From assembly GCA_000435975.1 (NCBI GenBank), contig FR884110.1, positions 3,062 to 17,471 of the forward strand: a DNA stretch of 14,410 nt, given 5' to 3'. The DNA comes from Oscillibacter sp. CAG:241. Lineage in GTDB: Bacteria; Bacillota; Clostridia; Oscillospirales; Oscillospiraceae. Of this stretch, positions 1-5,873 are shown in pieces; positions within the stretch are counted from its first letter, which is position 1, and each line of letters begins with the position of its first letter. The notes under the pieces are model-generated. The model had not been told where the DNA came from. It saw only the letters and a program-made list of their open reading frames with translations, and made no database searches. A program made the translations under genes and the position numbers.

Positions 1-1
1 C

Positions 2-1372
2 GGGAAACCCACCCTGATCAACCTGCTGAACATCGCCGGCACCGGCCCCATCCTGGGGCCCATCCAGGGCATTCTGTTCGGGCCCATCGCATTTATCACC
101 ATCCCCATCGGCAACGTCATCGGCGGCGCCATGCACGACTATTTCTCCGGCATGATCTGTCTGCGCGACGGCGGCACTCAGATGCCCCAGATGATCAAGC
201 GCTATTCCAATAAGGGCATTTTCAACGTATACAATGTGTTCTGCTGCCTGCTTCTGCTGCTGGTGGGCGCTGTGTTCGTTTATACCCCCGGCGACATTGC
301 CGCCACCTCCGTATTCGGCTTCGACGGCAAGCCTACCTCCATCTCCACCTGGATCATTTACGGCGTGATCTTCCTGTATTACCTGATCGCCACCGTGTTC
401 CCCATCGACGCCATCATCGGCCGCATTTACCCCATCTTCGGCGCGATCCTGCTGTTCTCCGCTGTGGGTGTGTTCATCGGCATGTTCGTCAAGGGCTATC
501 CTCTGCTGAACGTGTGGGACGACTGGTCCTCTCCCATCCTGCAGCTCACCGGTGCTGACGGCGCGGTCAAGAGCTTCACCTATGCCGACTACTTCAAGGG
601 CGGCCACTTCCTGCCGATCTTCTTTGTTACCGTGGCCTGCGGCATTCTGTCCGGCTTCCACTCCACCCAGACGGCTATCATCTCCCGCACGGTGAAGAAC
701 GAGCGTCAGGGCCGCATGACCTTCTACAACATGATGATCCTGGAGGGCTTCATTGCTATGGTATGGGCCGCCGGCGCTATGGGCGTGTACAATCTGGCTC
801 TGCAGGAGCCCAACGCCTCCCTGGCCACCGGCACCATCGGCGTGGTGTGCAAGGATATCCTGGGCCCCGTGGGCGGCATCATCGCCCTGGTCGGCGTCAT
901 TGTTCTGCCCATCACCTCCGGCGATACCGCTCTGCGTGCTCTGCGCCTGTCCCTGGCGGAGACGTTCCACCTGGACCAGTCCACCAACGGCAAGCGTATG
1001 CGTCTGGCCATCCCTGTGTTTCTTCTGGCTGCCGGCATCATCGTGTTCGCCAAGTTCAACAAGGACGGCTTCAACATTCTGTGGCGTTACTTCGCATGGT
1101 CCAACCAGACCCTGTCTCTGTTCGCCTTCCTGTGTATCACGGTGTGGATGTTTGAAAACGGCAAGGGCAAGTTTGCGTGGATGCCGCTGATTCCCGGCGC
1201 GTTCTACGCCTTCATCTGCTCCACCTACATCGCCAATGCGCACATCGGCTTCAACATCCCCTGGACCGCCTCCTACATCATCGGCGTGGTGTTCGCCATC
1301 GCCTATGTGGTGGCTCTGTGCCTGTATGGCAGAAAGCGCGGCGCGGCTGTGAAGCTGAAAATGAACAAGTAA
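2..1372 (+). CDS. cstA: CstA-family carbon starvation transporter (C-terminal part)
   Basis: Integral membrane transporter of the CstA/BtsT family, which takes up peptides or pyruvate during nutrient limitation. The frame is open from base 2 to the TAA at 1370-1372 and enters from outside the window, so the N-terminus is missing; 456 residues are visible. The visible start holds the family-typical segment with NIAGTGPI, GPI and FGPIAF, then GGAMHDYFSGM, followed by many hydrophobic helices (for example around 230-290, 355-500 and 850-930 nt) and the conserved GDTALRALR stretch near nt 920-950. The end is a Lys-rich cytoplasmic tail. The first ATG in the window (131) lies inside the conserved region and is not the true start. 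Hairpins just after the stop probably terminate the transcript. The family call is strong; the substrate is not visible. Confidence 0.9.
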   Translation, partial: GKPTLINLLNIAGTGPILGPIQGILFGPIAFITIPIGNVIGGAMHDYFSGMICLRDGGTQMPQMIKRYSNKGIFNVYNVFCCLLLLLVGAVFVYTPGDIAATSVFGFDGKPTSISTWIIYGVIFLYYLIATVFPIDAIIGRIYPIFGAILLFSAVGVFIGMFVKGYPLLNVWDDWSSPILQLTGADGAVKSFTYADYFKGGHFLPIFFVTVACGILSGFHSTQTAIISRTVKNERQGRMTFYNMMILEGFIAMVWAAGAMGVYNLALQEPNASLATGTIGVVCKDILGPVGGIIALVGVIVLPITSGDTALRALRLSLAETFHLDQSTNGKRMRLAIPVFLLAAGIIVFAKFNKDGFNILWRYFAWSNQTLSLFAFLCITVWMFENGKGKFAWMPLIPGAFYAFICSTYIANAHIGFNIPWTASYIIGVVFAIAYVVALCLYGRKRGAAVKLKMNK

Positions 1373-1402
1373 ACGGAGATAATTCCGGTTTTCGACAGAC
1401 TG

Positions 1403-1442
1403 ACGACGGGGCCCTTCCGGGGCCCCGCCGTCAGCTTGTCAA
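1403..1442 (-). repeat. 40-bp palindromic repeat, copy 1 (inverted)
   Basis: Read on the minus strand from 1442, this 40-mer matches the plus strand of 1585-1624 at 37 of 40 positions (differences at positions 7, 11 and 37). It contains a GC-rich self-complementary core: CTGACG-type arms and a run of GGGGCCC pairing around a TTCC loop, 15 bp with one mismatch over 1400-1434. Lying just after cstA, it may also help end that transcript. It is similar in style to REP/BIME elements. Confidence 0.75.
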
Positions 1443-1461
1443 AAATTCTTTTTGACAAGCT
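1433..1461 (+). terminator. probable cstA terminator hairpin
   Basis: A perfect 13-bp inverted repeat (AGCTTGTCAAAAA against TTTTTGACAAGCT) with a TTC loop, about 60 nt after the cstA stop and joined directly to the GC hairpin at 1400-1434. The T-run lies inside the second hairpin arm and directly follows the GC hairpin plus 6 nt, so the GC hairpin may be the actual terminator stem. Confidence 0.55.
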
Positions 1462-1466
1462 GAAAA

Positions 1467-1502
1467 GCATTTTCAAAACTTTCATAAAAGTTCTGAAAAT
1501 GC
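1467..1502 (+). repeat. AT-rich stem-loop between the two palindromic repeats
   Basis: GCATTTTC pairs exactly with GAAAATGC, and an inner AAACTT/AAGTTT-type stem extends it. There is no T-run directly after it on the plus strand. It is part of the hairpin cluster bounded by the two 40-bp copies. Confidence 0.55.
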
Positions 1503-1514
1503 GGTGATTGAAAA

Positions 1515-1543
1515 CGAAAGACACCCCTGATGGGTTTCTTTCG
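1515..1543 (+). repeat. stem-loop between the two palindromic repeats
   Basis: CGAAAGA pairs with TCTTTCG, and inner ACCC pairs with GGGT around a CTGAT loop. It is the fourth of the consecutive stem-loops in this gap; its function is unknown. Confidence 0.5.
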
Positions 1544-1584
1544 TAACTATCTTCCTTTCCGAAGACGGATGCAATCCTACTTTC

Positions 1585-1624
1585 TTGACAGGCTCACGGC
1601 GGGGCCCCGGAAGGGCCCCGCCGT
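1585..1624 (+). repeat. 40-bp palindromic repeat, copy 2
   Basis: Plus-strand copy of the element seen inverted at 1403-1442 (37 of 40 identical). It contains a perfect 12-bp GC stem, ACGGCGGGGCCC (1596-1607) with GGGCCCCGCCGT (1613-1624), around a CGGAA loop. The two copies face each other across 142 bp. Confidence 0.75.
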
Positions 1625-1653
1625 TTCTTCGCGACAAAATGGGGAGCGTATTC

Positions 1654-1688
1654 AAAAAAAGGGACGGGGCCCTTGCGGACCCCGTCCC
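1654..1688 (-). terminator. intrinsic terminator of the miniprotein gene (minus strand)
   Basis: On the minus strand a 12-bp GC stem with one wobble (GGGACGGGGTCC pairing with GGGCCCCGTCCC around a GCAA loop, 1661-1688) is followed by seven T (A-run at 1654-1660 on the plus strand). It lies 37 nt after the miniprotein stop and is a textbook Rho-independent terminator. Confidence 0.85.
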
Positions 1689-1725
1689 TTGCCTATGGTG
1701 TCACAGCCCCTGCAGGGCCCGCCGG

Positions 1726-1866
1726 TCAGCAGCCGCAGCCGCAGCCGTTGTTGTTGCTGTTATTGCCGCAGCCGCAGCCCCAGCTGCCGCAATTGCCGCA
1801 CAGCAGGAACAGGATGATGATGGCGATGATGATCCACCAGCAGCAGGAAGAACCCTGATTGCACAT
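1726..1866 (-). CDS. 46-residue Cys/Gly-rich single-span membrane miniprotein
   Basis: Small gene read on the minus strand from ATG at 1866 to TGA at 1726-1728. A perfect AGGAGG (1876-1881) lies 9 nt before the ATG and a strong intrinsic terminator follows the stop, which supports real expression. The protein starts MCNQGSSCCWW, continues with one hydrophobic helix rich in Ile and Leu (residues 12-22), then a C-terminal tail of Cys-Gly and Asn repeats ending GCGCGC. It has nine Cys in 46 residues (2, 8, 9, 23, 26, 31, 33, 42, 44, 46 are the candidate positions, so about ten). Similar Cys/Gly-rich miniproteins occur in Clostridia, but I do not recognise this one. It lies 81 nt downstream of rex on the same strand and could be co-transcribed. 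Metal binding or membrane anchoring is only a guess. Confidence 0.75.
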   Translation of the reverse strand: MCNQGSSCCWWIIIAIIILFLLCGNCGSWGCGCGNNSNNNGCGCGC

Positions 1867-1875
1867 ATTTATTAG

Positions 1876-1881
1876 CCTCCT
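1876..1881 (-). promoter_or_regulatory. AGGAGG ribosome binding site of the miniprotein
   Basis: Read on the minus strand, AGGAGG is 9 nt before the ATG at 1866. This site is the main reason for accepting such a short gene. Confidence 0.75.
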
Positions 1882-1947
1882 ATGAAGAATATGGACCCAT
1901 GGTGGGGTCTCATTCCCATAGTATGCCGGGGCCGGGAAAAGGTGTGC

Positions 1948-2577
1948 TCAGCCGCGGGAAATGCGGTAGCTCAGCGTCAGCAGCGTGTCCACGAAGTGGA
2001 CATCCTCGAAAAACACGCCGGGCACGTCGGTGGACAGCTCCACATTGGTGAAGTTCCAGAAGCCCCGGATGCCCAGGCCGATCAACTGATCCGCCAGGGG
2101 CTGGGCCACGTTCTGCGGTACCGTCAGCACCGCCACGTTGGGCTGATACCGGGCTACATAGTCCGCCAGCTGATCCATAGCGCGGATGGTAACGCCCCGG
2201 ATCTGGGTGTCGATCAGCGCCGGGGACACGTCGAAGGCGGAGTCCACCTGGAAGCCCACCTTTTCAAAATCGAAGTTCTGGAGCAGAGCGTGACCCAGAT
2301 GGCCCGCGCCGATGATGATAAGCCGGTGGCCGTTGTCAATGCCCAGGATGTGACCGATCTCGGCCCGCAGCTCGGCTACGTTGTAGCCGTACCCCTGCTG
2401 GCCGAACTCACCGAAGCAGCTGAGATCCTGCCGGATCTGGGAGGCGGTGATGTCCATCTTGCTCCCCAGCGAGCTGGAGGAGATGCGCACCACGCCCTTG
2501 TTATACAGGTCATCCAGATACCGGTAGTACCGGGGCAGCCGATGGATGACGGCGTCAGAAATCTTTTGCTTTTTCAT
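1948..2577 (-). CDS. rex: redox-sensing transcriptional repressor Rex
   Basis: Cytoplasmic NADH/NAD+-sensing repressor of fermentation and electron-transfer genes. The 209-residue length is normal for Rex. The N-terminal winged helix (about 1-80) carries the family signature SSSSLGSKMDITASQIRQDL and FGEFGQQGYGYNV. The Rossmann domain follows, with the nucleotide-binding GAGHLG at residues 90-95. The C-terminal helix (about 190-209) should be the domain-swapped dimer helix. I chose ATG 2577 because the AGAGGAAG site at 2584-2591 precedes it and the Rex homology begins there; an in-frame upstream extension to 2697 crosses the promoter. It is divergent from the tRNA gene. A consensus promoter and a Rex-box-like palindrome upstream suggest autoregulation (inference). 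Confidence 0.95.
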   Translation of the reverse strand: MKKQKISDAVIHRLPRYYRYLDDLYNKGVVRISSSSLGSKMDITASQIRQDLSCFGEFGQQGYGYNVAELRAEIGHILGIDNGHRLIIIGAGHLGHALLQNFDFEKVGFQVDSAFDVSPALIDTQIRGVTIRAMDQLADYVARYQPNVAVLTVPQNVAQPLADQLIGLGIRGFWNFTNVELSTDVPGVFFEDVHFVDTLLTLSYRISRG

Positions 2578-2656
2578 GATAATCTTCCTCTTTATACCGG
2601 GTTGTCCGGCAGATATAACCCTCCTCTGCCGGATGCCCTCCACAAAACTCACTGAT

Positions 2657-2685
2657 ATTGTACAACAAACAGGCCCACTTGTCAA
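2657..2685 (-). promoter_or_regulatory. rex promoter
   Basis: On the minus strand, TTGACA (2685-2680) is separated by 17 nt from TACAAT (2662-2657), a near-perfect vegetative promoter. The transcript would have a leader of about 70 nt before rex. Confidence 0.85.
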
Positions 2686-2697
2686 CTTTTTTAACAA
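2679..2697. promoter_or_regulatory. Rex-operator-like palindrome over the rex -35 box
   Basis: TTGTCAA and TTAACAA half-sites flank a 5-nt spacer. The known Firmicutes Rex box is TTGTTAA-N4-TTAACAA, so this site has one changed base and one extra spacer base. Its overlap with the -35 element fits autorepression. The altered spacing may weaken or abolish binding. Confidence 0.45.
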
Positions 2698-2716
2698 TCT
2701 TTCTGAAAAATTTTTC

Positions 2717-2745
2717 TTTACAACCGAGGAAAAACCTGCTATAAT
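2717..2745 (+). promoter_or_regulatory. tRNA-Arg promoter
   Basis: TTTACA (2717-2722), a 17-nt spacer, then a perfect TATAAT (2740-2745), 29 nt before the mature tRNA 5' end. It is back-to-back with the rex promoter. Confidence 0.85.
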
Positions 2746-2774
2746 TCATGAGTCGGGATGAAATCGACATGCAT

Positions 2775-2851
2775 GCGCCCGTAGCTCAGCTGGATAGAGC
2801 GTTAGACTCCGACTCTAAAGGCCGCTGGTTCGAATCCAGTCGGGCGTACCA
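2775..2851 (+). tRNA. tRNA-Arg (anticodon CCG)
   Basis: Full cloverleaf. The acceptor arm GCGCCCG pairs with CGGGCGT (first pair G-U). The D-arm is GCTC/GAGC. The anticodon stem TTAGA/TCTAA encloses loop CTCCGAC, giving anticodon CCG. The T-arm GCTGG/CCAGT encloses TTCGAAT. A discriminator A and an encoded CCA complete the gene. It decodes CGG, a frequent Arg codon in this GC-rich genome. The element-type genes begin just downstream, so its 3' end is a likely integration site, although no repeated att copy is visible in the window. Confidence 0.95.
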
Positions 2852-2858
2852 TATTAAC

Positions 2859-2907
2859 GAAACGGTATAGATGCGTCTGGCGAAAAGCCAGGCGCATCAA
2901 CCGTTTC
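2859..2907 (+). repeat. long two-part hairpin directly after the tRNA
   Basis: An outer 8-bp stem, GAAACGGT (2859-2866) with ACCGTTTC (2900-2907), encloses a 12-bp stem GATGCGTCTGGC/GCCAGGCGCATC (one wobble) with a GAAAA loop. Twenty base pairs begin 8 nt after the tRNA CCA. The outer stem shares two bases with the following terminator stem. Confidence 0.7.
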
Positions 2908-2933
2908 CGGGCTTTTTCAGGCCCGGATTTTTT
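2906..2933 (+). terminator. intrinsic terminator of tRNA-Arg
   Basis: TCCGGGC (2906-2912) pairs with GCCCGGA (2921-2927) around an 8-nt loop, followed by TTTTTT. It is a standard Rho-independent terminator 55 nt after the tRNA. Confidence 0.85.
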
Positions 2934-2967
2934 CTTTCAAACCATAGATGCAAATCGCTGTTTCAGA

Positions 2968-3015
2968 GCGTCTGCCCCGATTCGAACCGGGCATTTTCCC
3001 TTTTCGGGCAGATGC
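2968..3015. repeat. imperfect long-range stem in the structured leader
   Basis: GCGTCTGCCC (2968-2977) pairs with GGGCAGATGC (3006-3015), one wobble, over a 28-nt loop. The loop holds a second GGGCA that could compete for TGCCC, so two mutually exclusive folds are possible. Function unknown. Confidence 0.45.
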
Positions 3016-3132
3016 ATTCAGCCGGTGCCCTTTTTGAGCGGCGATTTTTCTGGCTGACAGCGGTATTTTTCTCAAAAAAGAATCACAAAGATTTGGGCGT
3101 CGTTTTGTTGGTCCTGACGGACTGAGAAAGCG

Positions 3133-3160
3133 GCGCCCTTTTTCATTTCAAAAAGGGCGC
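3133..3160. repeat. perfect 11-bp hairpin
   Basis: GCGCCCTTTTT (3133-3143) pairs exactly with AAAAAGGGCGC (3150-3160) around CATTTC. On either strand it resembles a terminator stem whose T-run lies within the arm. Confidence 0.6.
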
Positions 3161-3184
3161 TGGTGTCAGCGTCAATTTTTTGTG

Positions 3185-3218
3185 GGCCGGAGCATGATCG
3201 CTCTGGCCTTATTTTTTT
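3185..3218 (+). terminator. terminator-like hairpin just before the first element gene
   Basis: GGCCGGAGC (3185-3193) pairs with GCTCTGGCC (3200-3208), one wobble, followed by TTATTTTTTT. It ends 7 nt before the GGGAGG ribosome binding site of the gene at 3237. A terminator in this place either insulates the element from tRNA read-through or acts as an attenuator. Confidence 0.7.
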
Positions 3219-3236
3219 GCACACGGGAGGAGTTAT

Positions 3237-3926
3237 ATGAGCATCAGCGCGGAAGAAAAGAACCGTTACCTCAGAGAAGCAGCGATCGTCCTTGCCCGAG
3301 AAGGATTTCAGACGGACAGGACTCATACTGGTGGGCTACATGTCCTGCTTGACGGTTCGCCGCTTTGTGAAGTAACTGAAAGCGGCGGTGTTACTTACCG
3401 CAATGAGGATATTGACGAGCCGGAGCGAATCGCCGCCAAGGACAAGGTGTATGAGATCGTCAGGACCACAGCGGAGTATATGCGGCAGATGGAGATGGTG
3501 CCCTTTTTGAAAGCCGACGGTCTGGAGGACGGCTATAAGGTTCTGGCGGATTTCAATGGCACTGTGCTGGCTGGAGTTCAGAGTAAACACGGAGTCCACT
3601 TCGTCACATGGGATTGGGCCTATGGGCACACAGGAGTATGTCATGGGCACTATTTCATGGAGAACTATGCAGGAGCCAAACAGGACTTTGCCATCCGCTC
3701 CGGGCTGATTCAAAATGAACAGCTTTTCACCCCAGAGCAGATGACTGAGATTTATCGCTGCTGTGCGGACTCTGTAGACGGAGATTTTTTTGAACTCACG
3801 GGAGAGCAGGAAAAAATGATCCGCAGTGTTCAGCAGCAGATTGAGGAGTGTGTGCCGGATTTGGATGAGCGGATCCGGCAGCAGGAAGAAGCCTTGGAAC
3901 AAGTCGCGCAGGAACAGATAATGTAA
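3237..3926 (+). CDS. unrecognised element protein, 229 residues
   Basis: First gene after the tRNA. ATG 3237 follows GGGAGG (3225-3230) by 6 nt. It is a soluble-looking acidic protein. The N-terminal part (1-85) is short and charged. The middle (about 95-165) has a more conserved look, with a Trp/His/Tyr-rich stretch (GVHFVTWDWAYGHTG, HGHYFMENYAGAKQDFA). The C-terminal 45 residues are Glu/Gln-rich and predicted helical or coiled coil, ending QEQIM. I do not recognise a family and see no catalytic motif. It is followed by a strong terminator, so it forms its own transcription unit with the hairpin-rich leader upstream. The isolated position at the element edge fits an early-expressed or regulatory role, but this is inference only. 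Confidence 0.85.
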   Translation: MSISAEEKNRYLREAAIVLAREGFQTDRTHTGGLHVLLDGSPLCEVTESGGVTYRNEDIDEPERIAAKDKVYEIVRTTAEYMRQMEMVPFLKADGLEDGYKVLADFNGTVLAGVQSKHGVHFVTWDWAYGHTGVCHGHYFMENYAGAKQDFAIRSGLIQNEQLFTPEQMTEIYRCCADSVDGDFFELTGEQEKMIRSVQQQIEECVPDLDERIRQQEEALEQVAQEQIM

Positions 3927-3939
3927 TATCAAACGGTAC

Positions 3940-3977
3940 GGGCCGGAGTCTTAGCAATAAGATTCCGGCCCTTTTTT
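3940..3977 (+). terminator. strong intrinsic terminator
   Basis: A 14-bp stem (GGGCCGGAGTCTTA with TAAGATTCCGGCCC, one wobble), GCAA loop, then TTTTTT (3972-3977). It separates the first gene from the next cluster, so a new promoter or read-through must serve the gene at 4000. Confidence 0.9.
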
Positions 3978-3999
3978 CATTTCAGAGAGGATTTCGCTT

Positions 4000-4692
4000 A
4001 TGCCGTACTATTTCATGCGAGACACGCCGCTGCAGGCGTTGGAGCAGTTGATGATGTCTCAGCCCGGTCAAAAACCCAGAGGCGGTGGAATATACCGCAG
4101 CCCATTTCATTACACGCCCAAAGATGTGGCGTGCGAATACTGCCAGAACTATGACCGCAAGCATCCGTGCCGCCTGTGTGAATGCACCTGTCTGGAGGAA
4201 CGGATCGAAGCGGGTGTATTGGAGCTGAATGAGTTCGTGCGGGAGTGCTTCGCACCCTCTATGGGACCGCAGTTCCGAAAACGGATGCATCAGCAACTCA
4301 GAGAAAGAATCCCTCAATTCTTCCTGTCCGATGCACACCGACGAAGATGGACACATTGGCGGGAACGCTACTGGCGTCTGTCTGACCGGAACAAAGCGGC
4401 CCTCTTCCTGCTCACGGCATACGAGAGCCTTTGGCGCAGGATGGTCTGGAAATGCGGGAACGACGGCTTTGACTTTCAAAGCGTCCGGCTCGGAGGAATC
4501 GAGCCAGAGCTATACAGCGTCTACCAGGCGGCAAAGGCCATTGCGGTCGGCTGCTGCAATATTACTCTCGCAGACCTTGCGTCTCCGGAATTGGTCACAG
4601 ACGAGACGTTCCACCTGATCACCGGCGCACTGCTGATGGCCAAGTACGGAGATGTGGTTTTGAATTTGGAAAAAGGAGTTGACGAAACATGA
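4000..4692 (+). CDS. Cys-cluster (putative zinc-binding) protein, 230 residues
   Basis: ATG 4000 lies 9 nt after GAGAGG (3985-3990). Near the N-terminus six Cys fall in 20 residues (45, 48, 57, 60, 62, 64), including two CxxC pairs 8 residues apart, as in small zinc-binding knuckles. The rest is helical and rich in Arg and Trp (FRKRMHQQLRERIPQFF, HRRRWTHWRERYWRL). A basic, aromatic, Cys-cluster protein fits nucleic-acid binding, but no family is recognised. Its stop overlaps the ATG of the next gene (ATGA at 4689-4692), so the two are translationally coupled and probably act together with the ArdA-like proteins. It lacks the Gln/Met-rich tail seen in many neighbours. Confidence 0.85.
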   Translation: MPYYFMRDTPLQALEQLMMSQPGQKPRGGGIYRSPFHYTPKDVACEYCQNYDRKHPCRLCECTCLEERIEAGVLELNEFVRECFAPSMGPQFRKRMHQQLRERIPQFFLSDAHRRRWTHWRERYWRLSDRNKAALFLLTAYESLWRRMVWKCGNDGFDFQSVRLGGIEPELYSVYQAAKAIAVGCCNITLADLASPELVTDETFHLITGALLMAKYGDVVLNLEKGVDET

Positions 4693-5873
4693 TGATACAA
4701 GCGGTGCTTGGCAATCCGCATCACCCGGAATACGGCGTGGCGACCATCCCGTTCCCCATCCCCCGCGACCAGTACGCACACTGCATGGAGCTGTTGGAGG
4801 CGTTGGAGATCGGTGACGCGGTCAAGGCGGACTGCAAGGTGGAGGAGATCGACAGCTTCTATACTGTCCTCAAACGCACGGAGATGCTCACAGTCAATGT
4901 GGAGGAACTGAACTACCTCGCCAAGCGGCTGGACAGCTTCGACACCGGCGAGGCCGCGCAGTTTCAGGCGATGGCCCACAAGCTGGAGCTTTTCGAGCTG
5001 AAGGATCTCATCAACCTTACTTTCTGCTGCCAGCAGGCCACGGTCATTACCGACTTTTCCGACCTCGCCGCTGTTGGCCGTAACCACTACATGAACCTGC
5101 ACGGCGGCAGCGCAAGCGTGGATGAGCTGAACGCGCTGGACGGCAAGAAAACCGCACGGCAGCTCATCGAAAGCGGCAGCGGCACGATCACGCCCTACGG
5201 CGTAGTCTACGACAACGGCATGAAACTGGAGCAGGTCTACGACGGACGGTTCTTCCCCTGCTACTACTATGAGCCGAACGCCATCACCGTTGCGGTGACC
5301 TCCAAAAGAGAGCCGGAGGACACGGAGCATATCACATGGCTGTTCCTCCCCATGGTGCGGGAGGAGATCGACCGCGCCCTCCTTCGCGGGGGCATCACAG
5401 ACTCCGAGGATGTCCGCCTGCGGCTGGAGGACAGTCAACTCCCCAATGAGGTGGATGTCCTATTGGATATGGAGTACGAAACACTCTCTGATCTCAACGA
5501 ACTGGCAGAGGCGACGGACGGGTTATCAAAAGCGGATATGAAAAAGCTGGGCGCTGTTGTGACCATGACAAAGCCACAGAATGCGGAACAGGTCAAGAAT
5601 CTTGCGGAGAATCTCGACCTGTTTGACTTCGCTCCTGGTGCGCATACGCCGGAGGAATACGGCAAGTACATGATCCGGCAGTCCGGTCATTTTGACTACG
5701 ATGAGAATCTGGATGAGTTCTATGACTACGAAGGCTACGCCCTGCAGCGCATGAATGAGGAGGACGGAATGTTCACCGACCGGGGCTATATCGCCTACAA
5801 GGGCGATATCAGCCTGGCAGAGATCATGGATGGCAGCCAGAGCAGCCACATGGAGATGGGAGGGACGATGTGA
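4689..5873 (+). CDS. ArdA-like antirestriction protein with two modules, 394 residues
   Basis: ArdA proteins mimic bent B-DNA through surface acidic residues and block type I restriction enzymes when a conjugative element enters a cell. The C-terminal half (about 212-380) follows the ArdA pattern: a YETLSDLNELAEA segment, an acidic middle, GAHTPEEYGKYMI, and FYDYEGY before an FTDRGYIAY end. The N-terminal half (about 1-205) repeats the plan more loosely (VEELNYLAKRLDSF, then ITPYGVVY). Typical ArdA is about 165 residues, so this is a double-length version. Start ATG 4689 overlaps the previous stop; AAGGAG (4673-4678) is 10 nt upstream. The C-terminal codons for MGGTM contain the GGGAGGG site of the next gene. 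The family call is by pattern, not by search. Confidence 0.7.
   Translation: MMIQAVLGNPHHPEYGVATIPFPIPRDQYAHCMELLEALEIGDAVKADCKVEEIDSFYTVLKRTEMLTVNVEELNYLAKRLDSFDTGEAAQFQAMAHKLELFELKDLINLTFCCQQATVITDFSDLAAVGRNHYMNLHGGSASVDELNALDGKKTARQLIESGSGTITPYGVVYDNGMKLEQVYDGRFFPCYYYEPNAITVAVTSKREPEDTEHITWLFLPMVREEIDRALLRGGITDSEDVRLRLEDSQLPNEVDVLLDMEYETLSDLNELAEATDGLSKADMKKLGAVVTMTKPQNAEQVKNLAENLDLFDFAPGAHTPEEYGKYMIRQSGHFDYDENLDEFYDYEGYALQRMNEEDGMFTDRGYIAYKGDISLAEIMDGSQSSHMEMGGTM

Larger units (their letters stand above)
1373..1725. other. hairpin-rich gene-free gap between cstA and the miniprotein gene
   Basis: This 353-bp stretch has no convincing gene. It holds at least five consecutive stem-loops: 1400-1434, 1433-1461, 1467-1502, 1515-1543 and 1596-1624. 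A minus-strand terminator follows at 1654-1688. Two of the GC-rich palindromes are inverted copies of one another, described as repeats. Short open frames here only translate these palindromes (similar peptide strings in different frames), so they are not taken as genes. Confidence 0.8.
2852..3236. other. structured non-coding stretch between tRNA-Arg and the first element gene
   Basis: This 385-bp stretch has no supported gene. It has a chain of stem-loops: 2859-2907, a terminator at 2906-2933, a long 10-bp stem at 2968-3015, an 11-bp stem at 3133-3160, and a terminator-like hairpin at 3185-3218 directly before the ribosome binding site of the next gene. I see no convincing sigma-70 promoter for the gene at 3237. 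It may contain the element end or attachment site. Confidence 0.7.

Noticed and set aside
1530..1875. overlapping short plus-strand open frames with Gln/Leu/Ala runs
   Set aside because: They translate the palindromic repeats and the antisense of the Cys/Gly miniprotein; the runs come from repeated GCC/GCA triplets. The minus-strand reading has the ribosome binding site and terminator.
1882..2655. 257-codon plus-strand open frame
   Set aside because: It is antisense to rex, which is unmistakable, and crosses the rex promoter.
2965..2997. possible tRNA remnant on the minus strand (GGTTCGAATC-like T-arm)
   Set aside because: Only the T-loop resembles a tRNA; the T-stem has a mismatch and no acceptor, anticodon or D-arm can be built. 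It is part of the 2968-3015 stem-loop instead.
4521..5438. 305-codon open frame on the minus strand
   Set aside because: It runs opposite the Cys-cluster and first ArdA-like genes, which have good ribosome binding sites, overlap coupling and recognisable sequence. The minus-strand protein shows no known pattern.
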